Below, piece by piece: positions 23,620 to 31,649 of a stretch of DNA of 64,000 nucleotides. Numbering within the stretch: position 1 is the first letter of the stretch; the number at the start of each line of letters is the position of its first letter. The notes under the pieces are model-generated. The model ran no database searches. It worked only from the letters and a program-made list of their open reading frames with translations, and was not told the origin of the DNA. The DNA is from an uncultured Caulobacter sp. (GTDB taxonomy: Bacteria; Pseudomonadota; Alphaproteobacteria; Caulobacterales; Caulobacteraceae), in the NCBI GenBank assembly GCA_913776195.1, contig CAJYMH010000030.1, positions 53,969 through 117,968 of the forward strand, written 5' to 3'. The position numbers were made by a program, and so were the translations under genes.

Positions 23620-25545
23620 TCAGAGCGTGACCGTCAGGCTGGCGCGCCATGTGCGGGGACCTTGCTTCCAGATGTATTCGGCGGGGTCGCCCCACCAGCC
23701 CCGATCGTCCAGAACATTGACGACGGCGACGCGGAACACCGCTGGATTATCCTGCAGCGTGAAGCGATAGCGGGCGCCAAGCAGCAGCTGGGCGTTGGCC
23801 GGGGCGGTGAAGTCGGCGTCGGCGGTGACCTTTCGGCCGCTCCACCAGCCAAGGTTGGCGTCCACCGACCAGCCAGGAGCGAAGGGCAGGACCTGCTCGA
23901 TATTGGCGTTGAGGATTTTCGAGGATTGCCCGGTGGCGAGGGCGCCGATCTGACCGCTGTCGACCAGCTCGCCGCTGACCCGCGGATCCATCCACATGCC
24001 GCCAATCACGACGTTCGTGCCCGGACGAACCTCGCCGGCCAGAGAGGCCTCGACCCCGCGATGGCGCAGTTGGCCGACCAGGGTGAAGACACCGTCGGCG
24101 CGCAGGCCGGTGGTCGGCTTGCTGGTGTCGAAGGCGGCGGTGATCACGGTCAGATCGGGCGTGAGGGCGTAGCGCAGGCCCATCTCGAATTGCTCGGCCT
24201 GGACGGGAGGCAGGACCTCGTCCTGATTGACGGCGTTTTTTGGCGCCGTGCCCGTTTCCTCCAGCCCGGTGACCCAGCTGCCGAACAGGGTGGCGCGGTC
24301 GTTGAGCGTCCAGGTGGCCGAGGCGTTGTGAAACCACCGGGACTGCACCCCCTCATTGGCGGAACCGTCGAGCTGGCGGAAGGTCTTCTCGTAGCGGGTG
24401 CGGTGCAGGCCGGCGCGGAAGGTCAGCGGCCCCCAGATGAGCGCATAGCCAAGGCTGGCGGTGACCTGGTCCACGCGGTCCAGGCCGCGGCGGCCGTCAT
24501 CGACCAGCACGGGCTGCGGCGCCTCGGGCGCGCGGCGATAGTCGAAGGCGCCCAAGGAGATGCGCTGGGCGGCGGCCAGTTCGGTCTCGCTGACGCGGCC
24601 CCGGGCGGCGATGCTGATGCGGTGGGTCAGGTCGCCGGTGCGGAGGACGCGGGCGGCGCGCACCTCAGCCGAGTCTGACCAGATCGAGCGCGCCGGTGTC
24701 GACCAGGTGGTGGCCGTCCCCTGGCCCTGGCGATCGACGGCCAGGACGGTGAAGTCGGCGCGCTCCGGATCATAGGTGGAGCGGAAGGCCGAGGCGTCAA
24801 TGGACCAGCCCATCACTCGCGCATCGACCAGGACGCCGAGATTGGTCTGGTCGTACACCGCCTTGCTCCAGCTCGGCGTGTGCTGGGTCAAGGGCTCGGC
24901 GGCCGGGGGCAGGCCGTCCTCGGTGGTCATGAAGGCGGAGTCGCCGTTGTAGTCGCGGGTGGAATAGCTGACGAAGGCGCGGGCGCGCAGGGCGTCGTAG
25001 GGTCGCCACTGGGCGAGAGCGCCGTAGTCGTAGGCCTCGCCCTTGCCGCCGCCGTTCCAGCGGGCGTCCGGCCGCAGCAGGGCGCCGCCGACGATGCCGA
25101 AGCGGCCGTCCTTGCTGGCCAGGGTGGCGTTCAAGTCGGTGAAGGCGGTGTTGTAGTCGCGCATACCGGCGCTGACCGTCAGGCTGGTCTCGGTCCCAAC
25201 CTCGCGCAGTCGGTAGTTCACGACGCCGGAGGGGGACGTGAAGTCGAGCCGCGCGGCGCCGACGCCGACCTGCACGCCGACACCCTGCAGGATCGAGTCG
25301 GTGAGGAACGAGTTGCGGGCGAAGTAGGCGCCGTCGATCCGGTAGGCGCCGCTGGCGCCCAGGTCGAAGCCGCGGACCTGGCCCTCGTCATAGAGGCCGA
25401 TCTGCTCGACACCCTGGCGTTCGCCGAAGGCGTCTTCGGCGGCCTGGGCGGCGTTGTTATCCTGGGCCAGGGCGAGCGGGGCCGCCGCGCAGGCGCAAAA
25501 CAGCGCGGCGGCGAAGGGATAGACATGGGAGATCTTGCGGGACAT
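23620..25545 (-). CDS. TonB-dependent receptor
   Basis: The protein (641 residues from ATG 25545) has a signal peptide ending APLALAQ and a plug-like N-terminal part (GVQVGVGAARLDFTSPSGVVNYRL). A barrel follows with many alternating strands, ending in TWRASLTVTL. The plug is short and lacks an obvious TonB box, like HmuR/OprC-type or FhuE-like receptors. A GTG at 25605 would add 20 residues, but those do not belong to a signal peptide. It is divergent from the first winged-helix/propeller regulator, which could control it. Substrate is unknown. Confidence 0.88.
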   Translation of the reverse strand: MSRKISHVYPFAAALFCACAAAPLALAQDNNAAQAAEDAFGERQGVEQIGLYDEGQVRGFDLGASGAYRIDGAYFARNSFLTDSILQGVGVQVGVGAARLDFTSPSGVVNYRLREVGTETSLTVSAGMRDYNTAFTDLNATLASKDGRFGIVGGALLRPDARWNGGGKGEAYDYGALAQWRPYDALRARAFVSYSTRDYNGDSAFMTTEDGLPPAAEPLTQHTPSWSKAVYDQTNLGVLVDARVMGWSIDASAFRSTYDPERADFTVLAVDRQGQGTATTWSTPARSIWSDSAEVRAARVLRTGDLTHRISIAARGRVSETELAAAQRISLGAFDYRRAPEAPQPVLVDDGRRGLDRVDQVTASLGYALIWGPLTFRAGLHRTRYEKTFRQLDGSANEGVQSRWFHNASATWTLNDRATLFGSWVTGLEETGTAPKNAVNQDEVLPPVQAEQFEMGLRYALTPDLTVITAAFDTSKPTTGLRADGVFTLVGQLRHRGVEASLAGEVRPGTNVVIGGMWMDPRVSGELVDSGQIGALATGQSSKILNANIEQVLPFAPGWSVDANLGWWSGRKVTADADFTAPANAQLLLGARYRFTLQDNPAVFRVAVVNVLDDRGWWGDPAEYIWKQGPRTWRASLTVTL

Positions 25546-25566
25546 GGGGGAGGTGCTCGCGGTTCG

Positions 25567-25584
25567 GTGAACGGGGCTGTTCAC
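25567..25584. promoter_or_regulatory. Inverted repeat GTGAAC-N6-GTTCAC in divergent promoter region
   Basis: The perfect 6-base arms lie 22 bases upstream of the TonB receptor start and about 70 bases upstream of the regulator start. The position between divergent genes suggests an operator. No T-tract follows, so termination is unlikely. Confidence 0.45.
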
Positions 25585-25630
25585 AGACCTGCGTTTGTCA
25601 GACACTGACCCTGGGGACCTGGGGCGGGCG

Positions 25631-25650
25631 CTGATGATTTCCTGATGTTT
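25631..25650 (+). repeat. Direct repeat CTGATG with 11-base period before the regulator
   Basis: CTGATGATTT and CTGATGTTT start 11 bases apart (25631 and 25642), one DNA turn, immediately upstream of the regulator start. OmpR/PhoB-type winged-helix domains bind such direct repeats, so this could be an autoregulatory site; that is inference. Confidence 0.45.
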
Positions 25651-25655
25651 GGGCG

Positions 25656-27761
25656 ATGAACGAACTCATCTCGCCGTTCCGCAGGCTGGGACGGATCACG
25701 CTGGCGGTGCAGCCGCCTTTTCGCCTCGGCGTGTTCGAAGTGCGGCCCGCCGCTCTCGAAATCTCCGGCCCGCAGGGCGAGGAGACCCTTGAGCCGCGCG
25801 TGATGCAGGTGCTGGTCGCCCTAGCGCGGGCGCGCGGCGAGCCCGTCGGTCGCGACGAGATGATCGATCTTTGCTGGGACGGGCGGATCGTCTCGGAAGA
25901 TGCGCTGAACCGCTGCGTGGCGCGTCTGCGCAAGGCGCTGGGCGCCGACCCGCGCGTGGCGCTCGAGACCATCCCCAAGATCGGCTACCGCCTGAAGGTG
26001 CGCGAGGGCGTGCCGCCCGAGTCGCCGTCGGACGGCGCCGGGCCGGAAGTCGTGTCCGGCGAACGCCGCCCGTCGAAGCGCGCCTTGCTGATCGGCGCGA
26101 CCATTCTTGTCTTCGCCGCGGCCGCGGCGACGAGCTGGTATCTCACCCGTCCCGGGCCGGCGCGCACGGCCCAAGGATTCCGTCCCCTGACCAGCGAGCC
26201 GGGGATCGAGAGCTATCCGGCCCTGTCGCCGACGGGCGACGTGCTGGCCTATGCGGCGGCGGCGCGGACCCACGCGCCACGTGACCTCTATATGCGGGCG
26301 ACGCGGGATGGCGAGCCGGTGCGGCTGACCGACAATCCGATGGATGACTACGCTCCGGCCTGGTCGTGGCGCGGGGACCGCATCGCCTTCGCCCGCAGCG
26401 ATGGGCGCGACGCTTGCCAGATCCTGGTCATGAGCGTTCCCGGCGGCGCCGAGCGGGTGGTGGGGCGTTGCGTCGGCGACTCCTATACCCGCGTGTCGTG
26501 GGTGGACGAGAAGACGCTGGTCTATTCCGACCGCCCGTCGGCCACGGGGCCGCGCCGGATCATGAGTCTGAACCTGGACACCGGCGCGACCACGGTCCTG
26601 ACCAACCCTTCGCCAGAACTGATCGGGGACAGCGACCCGCTGCTGTCGCCGGACTGCCGGCTGCTGGTGTTTCGTCGCAGCACAGCGGCGGGTGTCGACG
26701 ACCTGTTCGTGCGCGACATGCGCACCGGCCGCGAGCGTCAGCTAACCAACGATGGCTGGAAGGCGCACGGTTTCGCCTGGACGCACGACAATCGCTATGT
26801 GGTGTTCGGCTCCAACCGGGGCGGAGACTTCGGCCTGTGGTCGGTGGACGCGCGGCGTCCCGCGCCGCCGCGCCGTGTCAGCGTCGGCCTGCTTGGTCTG
26901 GGTAGGCTGTCCTCGGACAACGACGATCGGCTGGCGGTCGAGATGAACAGCGACCGTATGAACCTGGAGAAGATCGGGACCGACGGTTCGCTGACCCGAC
27001 TGACCGCCAATACTGGGGTCGAGTGGGACCCGACCGTCGCGTCGGACGGGGCGACGGCTTTCGTGTCCGACCGCAGCGGGGCGTCAGAGCTGTGGGTGAC
27101 GACACCTGGCGGACGCGCCGCGCGCCTGACCTCGCTGGGCGCCAGCTATGTGCATGGGCCGCATTGGTCACCAGACGGCCGTCGCATCGCCTTCGTCGCG
27201 GCGATCCAGCGCAAGGTGGATATATACGAGATCGGCCGTGACGGTTCGGGCCTGCGCGCCCTGACCCGGGATGGGCGGGACAAGGCCTCTCCAGTCTGGG
27301 GGCGTGACGGCGCGCTGCGCTATGTGGAGCGGTCGGCGAAAGGGTGGCGGCTTATGCGCCTGGGCGGGGATGGCCAGGCGCGGCCGGCATCTGGGGGCGA
27401 GGGCTGGCGTCTGGTTCGCACCGATCCGGAGGGGCGACTCTATGGGGTCCGCACCAACGACACGCGTCTATGGACCCTGCCCGAAGACGGCGGCGCGGCG
27501 CGCGAGGCGGTCCCCGGTCTGCGGCTGGAAGACGACGCCTGGGCCGTGGGACGCAACGGCGTGCAGTTCGTCCGCGACCGCCTGACCGAGCGTTCGTCGC
27601 TCTGGCTGGCGCCTTGGTCGGGCGCCGCGAGACAGGTCGCGCCGCTTCCCGGAGTGTCATGGATGATGAGTCTGGCCGTCGATCCGCGCGACGAAAGCGT
27701 GGTCTATGGTCGGGTGATCGAGGATGAGACCGACATCGGGCTGTTGGAATTGTCGCGATAA
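25656..27761 (+). CDS. Transmembrane winged-helix regulator with periplasmic TolB-like beta-propeller (paralogue 1)
   Basis: The 701-residue protein has an OmpR-type winged-helix DNA-binding domain (about 20-115, with LEPRVMQVLVALARARGEPV and EDALNRCVARLRKAL and the wing IPKIGYRL). One membrane helix follows at about 142-163, then about 530 residues of TolB/PD40-type propeller repeats such as HWSPDGRRIAFVA and DRSGASELWV. This is the ToxR/CadC-like one-component plan: DNA binding inside, sensing outside. A very similar gene lies directly downstream, and a TonB receptor gene is divergent. The ligand is unknown. Confidence 0.9.
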   Translation: MNELISPFRRLGRITLAVQPPFRLGVFEVRPAALEISGPQGEETLEPRVMQVLVALARARGEPVGRDEMIDLCWDGRIVSEDALNRCVARLRKALGADPRVALETIPKIGYRLKVREGVPPESPSDGAGPEVVSGERRPSKRALLIGATILVFAAAAATSWYLTRPGPARTAQGFRPLTSEPGIESYPALSPTGDVLAYAAAARTHAPRDLYMRATRDGEPVRLTDNPMDDYAPAWSWRGDRIAFARSDGRDACQILVMSVPGGAERVVGRCVGDSYTRVSWVDEKTLVYSDRPSATGPRRIMSLNLDTGATTVLTNPSPELIGDSDPLLSPDCRLLVFRRSTAAGVDDLFVRDMRTGRERQLTNDGWKAHGFAWTHDNRYVVFGSNRGGDFGLWSVDARRPAPPRRVSVGLLGLGRLSSDNDDRLAVEMNSDRMNLEKIGTDGSLTRLTANTGVEWDPTVASDGATAFVSDRSGASELWVTTPGGRAARLTSLGASYVHGPHWSPDGRRIAFVAAIQRKVDIYEIGRDGSGLRALTRDGRDKASPVWGRDGALRYVERSAKGWRLMRLGGDGQARPASGGEGWRLVRTDPEGRLYGVRTNDTRLWTLPEDGGAAREAVPGLRLEDDAWAVGRNGVQFVRDRLTERSSLWLAPWSGAARQVAPLPGVSWMMSLAVDPRDESVVYGRVIEDETDIGLLELSR

Positions 27762-27786
27762 GGTCGCATCACAACGTTCTATGCAG

Positions 27787-27818
27787 TAGTTACTAGTTAC
27801 GGTATTCTTTTTCCGTAA
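27787..27818 (+). promoter_or_regulatory. Tandem TAGTTAC heptad repeat plus TTACGG-N10-CCGTAA
   Basis: TAGTTAC occurs twice head to tail (27787-27793, 27794-27800), and TTACGG/CCGTAA arms span 27797-27818. The 79-base gap is visibly AT-richer than its surroundings. The location, 22 bases before the second regulator, suits a binding site for an OmpR-type domain. The palindrome followed by few T residues could also end transcription from the first regulator. Confidence 0.5.
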
Positions 27819-27840
27819 GCCCTGGGGTGGGACGGTCTTT

Positions 27841-29928
27841 TTGAACCAGTATTCCACGATAGAGCCGCGTTTTGGCCGCATCGTGCTCGCCCAGGAACGT
27901 CCGTTCGACCTTTCCGCCCTCAATGTGCGGCCTGCTTCGCTGCAGTTGGTCGGCCCCGGCGGCTCCTGGCAGGTGGAGCACAAGGTGATGCAGTTGCTCG
28001 TCGTCCTGGCCAAGGCCGGCGGCGGGGCGGTTGGTCGTGACGAAATCATCGAGATCTGCTGGGAAGGCCGCGTCATTTCCGAGGACGCGCTGAACCGCTG
28101 CGTCAGCCGCCTTCGCAAGGCCCTGCAGCCGGACCCTCGGCTGGTGGTGGAGGCCGTGCCGAAGATCGGATACCGGCTTCGGGTTTTGGAGACCGGCGCA
28201 GGCGCCCCTTTCGTCGCTGCGGCCAAGACCTCGGAAAAGGCGTTGCGATGGCTGCCGGCTGCGATGCTTCTGGCCGTCTGTCTGATTGGGGGCGCGGCGT
28301 GGTTGATGCGCCCGCCGCCGTCTGTGACAGCGGTGAAGTCGCTGCAGATACTGACCGGCGAAGACTTGGCGACACTTCGTCCGACGCTGTCGCCGGACGG
28401 ATCCGCCGTGGTCTATTCGGCCGGCTCGGAGACGCTTGATCTCTACATGCGCTCGACGCGGGACGGCGGACCCATGCGTCTGACAAACACGCCTGATATG
28501 GACGACTATTCTCCCGCCTGGTCGCCCAATGGGGACCGCCTGGCCTATGTGGTCAGTCATTCCTCCATGGACCGGTCGGATTCAGAGCTGCGCTGCCGGA
28601 TCATGGTGATGAGCATTCCCGGCGGTCAGCCCCGCGAGGTGGGGCGGTGCGTGATCGACGCCGGCACCGCCCTGTCATGGCTGGACGAGAAGACCCTAGT
28701 CTACGCCGACCGCGCCGTGCCGCGCACGCCGCGCCGTATCCGGGCCATGGATATCGAGACTGGCGCGACCCGTGACCTGTCGCAGCCCGCCGAGGGGCTT
28801 GCGGATCAGGACCCCCACGTTTCGCCGAACGGCCGACAGGTCCTGTTCCGCCGCATCAGGAGCGTCGGGGTGGACGAGATGATGATCCACGAGGTGGGCA
28901 GCGGCCGCGAATGGCCGTTGGTCAAGGATGGCGACGCCATCTATGGCATGACCTGGACCAAGGACGGACGCCAGGTGGTGTTCAGCTCCAACCGCGGCGG
29001 CGACCAGGGGCTTTGGGTGGTGGACGCGAAGGCCAAGGCGGAGCCCCGAAGGTTGAGCGTAGGGCTGATGGCTTTCGGGCGGATGGCCGCGGACGATAAC
29101 GACCACATTGCTGTGGAGATTCACAACCAGCGCGCCCGAATTGAAGCAGCGCGCGCGACGGGCTCCGAACCGGTCGATCCGGGCGAGGGCATGGACGCCG
29201 ATCCGGACGTGGCCAAGGACGGTGCGACGGTCTTCGTCTCCAGTCGGAGCGGTTCGCCGGAGCTGTGGGTCGCGGCGCCCGGCGGGCGAGCCGCGCGCCT
29301 GACGCGTCGGATGGGTGGGGCCGTGTCGCAGCCGCGCTGGTCGCCGGACGCAAGGCGCATCGTCTTCATCGCGGTGGAGCGTGGGGCGTCGGACCTTTAC
29401 GAGATCGGCCGCGACGGTTCGGGCCTGCGGCGGCTGACCAATAATGGCACGTCTAAGCATTCGCCGGTGTGGGGCGGCGACGGGGTCGTCCGCTATGTTC
29501 ACACCAGCGCCGAGGGCTCGCGGACCATGCGTGTCGAGGTCGACGGCTCGGTGCGGCCGGAGCCCGGGGCGGGCGACTGGCAGGTGTTGCGCACGGGTCC
29601 CGACGGCCGCGTCTATGGCTGGGGGCGCAACGACCGTCGCCTTTGGGTGCTGACGCCGGGCGGCGGCAAGCGCGAAGCCATCCCCGGCTTCAAGATGCAG
29701 GACCCCTATTGGGCGGTCGGACGCAACGGCGTCTATTTTCTGAGCAACGCCGGGCGTCGGGCCGGCCTGCGCCACAAGCCTTGGGACGGGCCGGAGCAGG
29801 AGTTGCGCCGCCTGTCAGACGTATCCTGGACCTCCGACGTTTCAATCGATCCGCGCGACGACAGTCTGGTTTACGCCAACACCGGCGGCGAGGTTCGGGA
29901 CATCGCGCTGGTGAGTCTGGCCCGCTGA
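27841..29928 (+). CDS. Transmembrane winged-helix regulator with periplasmic TolB-like beta-propeller (paralogue 2)
   Basis: This 695-residue protein repeats the plan of the preceding gene: winged helix (about 17-112, with DEIIEICWEGRVISEDALNR), a membrane helix near 137-156 (LPAAMLLAVCLIGGAAWLM) and a PD40 propeller with WSPDARRIVFIAVE. The two align along their whole length, so they are a tandem duplication. The start is TTG 27841: alignment of the N-terminus with paralogue 1 (RLGRITLA versus RFGRIVLA) requires it, and a GGGTGGGAC stretch lies upstream. Regulatory target unknown. Confidence 0.87.
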   Translation: MNQYSTIEPRFGRIVLAQERPFDLSALNVRPASLQLVGPGGSWQVEHKVMQLLVVLAKAGGGAVGRDEIIEICWEGRVISEDALNRCVSRLRKALQPDPRLVVEAVPKIGYRLRVLETGAGAPFVAAAKTSEKALRWLPAAMLLAVCLIGGAAWLMRPPPSVTAVKSLQILTGEDLATLRPTLSPDGSAVVYSAGSETLDLYMRSTRDGGPMRLTNTPDMDDYSPAWSPNGDRLAYVVSHSSMDRSDSELRCRIMVMSIPGGQPREVGRCVIDAGTALSWLDEKTLVYADRAVPRTPRRIRAMDIETGATRDLSQPAEGLADQDPHVSPNGRQVLFRRIRSVGVDEMMIHEVGSGREWPLVKDGDAIYGMTWTKDGRQVVFSSNRGGDQGLWVVDAKAKAEPRRLSVGLMAFGRMAADDNDHIAVEIHNQRARIEAARATGSEPVDPGEGMDADPDVAKDGATVFVSSRSGSPELWVAAPGGRAARLTRRMGGAVSQPRWSPDARRIVFIAVERGASDLYEIGRDGSGLRRLTNNGTSKHSPVWGGDGVVRYVHTSAEGSRTMRVEVDGSVRPEPGAGDWQVLRTGPDGRVYGWGRNDRRLWVLTPGGGKREAIPGFKMQDPYWAVGRNGVYFLSNAGRRAGLRHKPWDGPEQELRRLSDVSWTSDVSIDPRDDSLVYANTGGEVRDIALVSLAR

Positions 29929-29956
29929 ACTCCGTTCACGGTTCCGCGCGCTCGCC

Positions 29957-29983
29957 TTGCGGGCCTCGCGAAGCAGCCTATAC
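29957..29983 (+). promoter_or_regulatory. Candidate promoter for the PuuD-like gene
   Basis: TTGCGG and CTATAC are separated by 15 bases, close to the Caulobacter housekeeping pattern TTGACGS / GCTANAWC. It lies in the 146-base gap ahead of the PuuD-like gene. By-eye match only. Confidence 0.35.
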
Positions 29984-30074
29984 CTGAGCGTCAAGCTGGG
30001 CCTTGGGCGTGGCGGCTGGAGACGGGGGCCGGTTCCGGCTGACGTCACGTCCTGGAGCTGATGAGGGAGAAAAC

Positions 30075-30704
30075 ATGGCTGGGCTGCTTTCTAATTTCCG
30101 CAACACCATCATTCTGAGCTTCGTGCTCGCCTTGGTGATGGTCGCCGGCTACGGCGCGCACGCGCCGGGCGGCTGGGACGCCATCTTCTGGCAGGCGGTG
30201 TTCCGCTGGCTGCACGTGTTCTTCGGCATCCTGTGGATCGGGCTGCTGTACTACTTCAACTTCGTCCAGATCCGCGTGATGCCGAACATCCCGGCGGAGC
30301 TGAAGCCGGCGGTGTCCAAGCACATCGCCCCGGAAGCGCTGTTCTGGTTCCGCTGGGCGGCGCTGCTGACGGTGCTCATGGGCCTCGCGATCGCGATCAC
30401 GCGCGGTTCGGGCTATCTGCATGAGACGCTGAGCCTTGGCTTCGCTGGCGGCTACGTCACGGGTCCGGGCGGCGACGCCTCCTATTCGATGATCGGCACC
30501 GGCATGTGGCTGGCCATCATCATGTTCCTGAACGTGTGGGTGTTCATCTGGCCGAACCAGAAGATCGCCCTGGGCATCGTCGAAGCCGACGCGGACGCCA
30601 AGGCCAAGGCCGCGCGCACCGCCATGCTGTTCAGCCGCACCAACCTGCTGCTGTCGATCCCGATGCTGGTCAGCATGACCATGAATCAGACGCTGTTCGG
30701 CTAA
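30075..30704 (+). CDS. PuuD-like (urate hydroxylase N-terminal domain) membrane protein
   Basis: The 209-residue inner-membrane protein has about five helices and the family block FRWLHVFFGILWIGLLYYFNFVQ (read in two halves, about 30-52) together with conserved WRAALLTVLMG-like and VFIWPNQK segments. It corresponds to the membrane domain of PuuD, which in full-length urate hydroxylase is followed by a cytochrome c domain; that domain is missing here. ATG 30075 follows AGGGAG; longer in-frame starts lack one. No purine-degradation gene is nearby, so a urate role is doubtful. Confidence 0.8.
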   Translation: MAGLLSNFRNTIILSFVLALVMVAGYGAHAPGGWDAIFWQAVFRWLHVFFGILWIGLLYYFNFVQIRVMPNIPAELKPAVSKHIAPEALFWFRWAALLTVLMGLAIAITRGSGYLHETLSLGFAGGYVTGPGGDASYSMIGTGMWLAIIMFLNVWVFIWPNQKIALGIVEADADAKAKAARTAMLFSRTNLLLSIPMLVSMTMNQTLFG

Positions 30705-30732
30705 GCAGCCGCCGGCAAATCGTGTAGGGAAG

Positions 30733-30760
30733 GGCCCGCTCGCACCGAGCGGGCCTTTTT
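30733..30760 (+). terminator. Rho-independent terminator after the PuuD-like gene
   Basis: GGCCCGCTCG pairs perfectly with CGAGCGGGCC around a CAC loop and is followed by TTTTT. It separates the PuuD-like gene from the next ORF, which starts 9 bases after the T-tract. Confidence 0.92.
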
Positions 30761-30769
30761 CCTTGAGCG

Positions 30770-31468
30770 ATGACCGACCAGACGCCGCCTCTCGACGACC
30801 TCGACGCCACCGTCCGCCGCGTGGACCCTGACCGCTGGCTGTCGACCCGCTTCATCGCCGACGAGACGGCGCGGGCGGCGGTGATCGCGCTCTACGCCTA
30901 CAACTACGAACTGGCCCGGGTGGCCGGCGGCGTGCGCGACGCCCTGATGGGCGAGATCCGCCTGACCTGGTGGCGCGAGGCGATGGAGGAGCTGCTGGCC
31001 GGCAAGACCCCGCGCCGCCACCCGGTGGTCGAGGCCATCGCCAAGGCCCGCATCCCTTATGGTCCCCTCGTTGACATGGCGGAGGCGCGTCTGGCTGACC
31101 TCGACCCGCCGCCGGAGAACCGGGACCAAGGGCTGGCCTATGTCGACGCCACGGCCGGGGCGGTAATGATGCTGGCGGCCATCCGTCTGGACCTGGAGGC
31201 CGACCCGCACGCCGTGAAAGGTGCGGCGCGAGCGTTTGGAATTTCCGGGCTGCACCGGCTGGGGCGGCTCTGGCCGGACGCTGACGCCAAGGCCGAGACT
31301 GCCGCGGCGTTGAAGGACGCTCGACGCCAGTTGAAGGACTTGCCCGTGGCGGCCTTCCCGGCGGCGGCCTATGCCGCGCTGGCGGGAAGCTATGTGAAAG
31401 AGCGTGTTCCCACAGACTTCGAGAAGCGCGCGCGGGTCACGCTGGCGGTTATGACCGGGCGGGTTTGA
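30770..31468 (+). CDS. Squalene/phytoene synthase-like protein (NDUFAF6-like, probably non-catalytic)
   Basis: The 232-residue protein has the all-helical isoprenoid-synthase-like pattern with ALYAYNYELARVAGGV and IRLTWWREAMEELL. These are typical of the COG1562 subgroup that includes the mitochondrial complex I assembly factor NDUFAF6. The two Asp-rich DxxxD motifs that bind Mg-diphosphate in true squalene or phytoene synthases are not present in the expected places (VRDALMGEIRL occupies the first). No other terpenoid gene is adjacent. A role as assembly factor rather than enzyme is inferred. Confidence 0.8.
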   Translation: MTDQTPPLDDLDATVRRVDPDRWLSTRFIADETARAAVIALYAYNYELARVAGGVRDALMGEIRLTWWREAMEELLAGKTPRRHPVVEAIAKARIPYGPLVDMAEARLADLDPPPENRDQGLAYVDATAGAVMMLAAIRLDLEADPHAVKGAARAFGISGLHRLGRLWPDADAKAETAAALKDARRQLKDLPVAAFPAAAYAALAGSYVKERVPTDFEKRARVTLAVMTGRV

Positions 31469-31533
31469 GCGACGCGCTTCTGACGAGCACACTTGCTTTT
31501 GGCGCCCCGAACCCTGACAAGGACCCCATCACC

Positions 31534-31590
31534 ATGGACCCGGTTCGCCGGGTGGCTATCTCGGCCGCCAATCCGCCGGGAAACCTTTAG
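31534..31590 (+). other. Short leader ORF with hairpin upstream of sulP
   Basis: In the 181-base gap before the SulP gene, an ATG at 31534 with AAGGA 10 bases upstream opens an 18-codon frame ending in TAG. Its first codons lie in a perfect hairpin, ACCCGG-TTCG-CCGGGT (31538-31553). It could be a leader peptide or an accident; no product is recognised. Confidence 0.3.
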
Positions 31591-31649
31591 CTCTCGAAGC
31601 CGACGGCCCGCGCGGCGCGTCTTCGACCGCTTCCCCTCGTGTTGAACCC

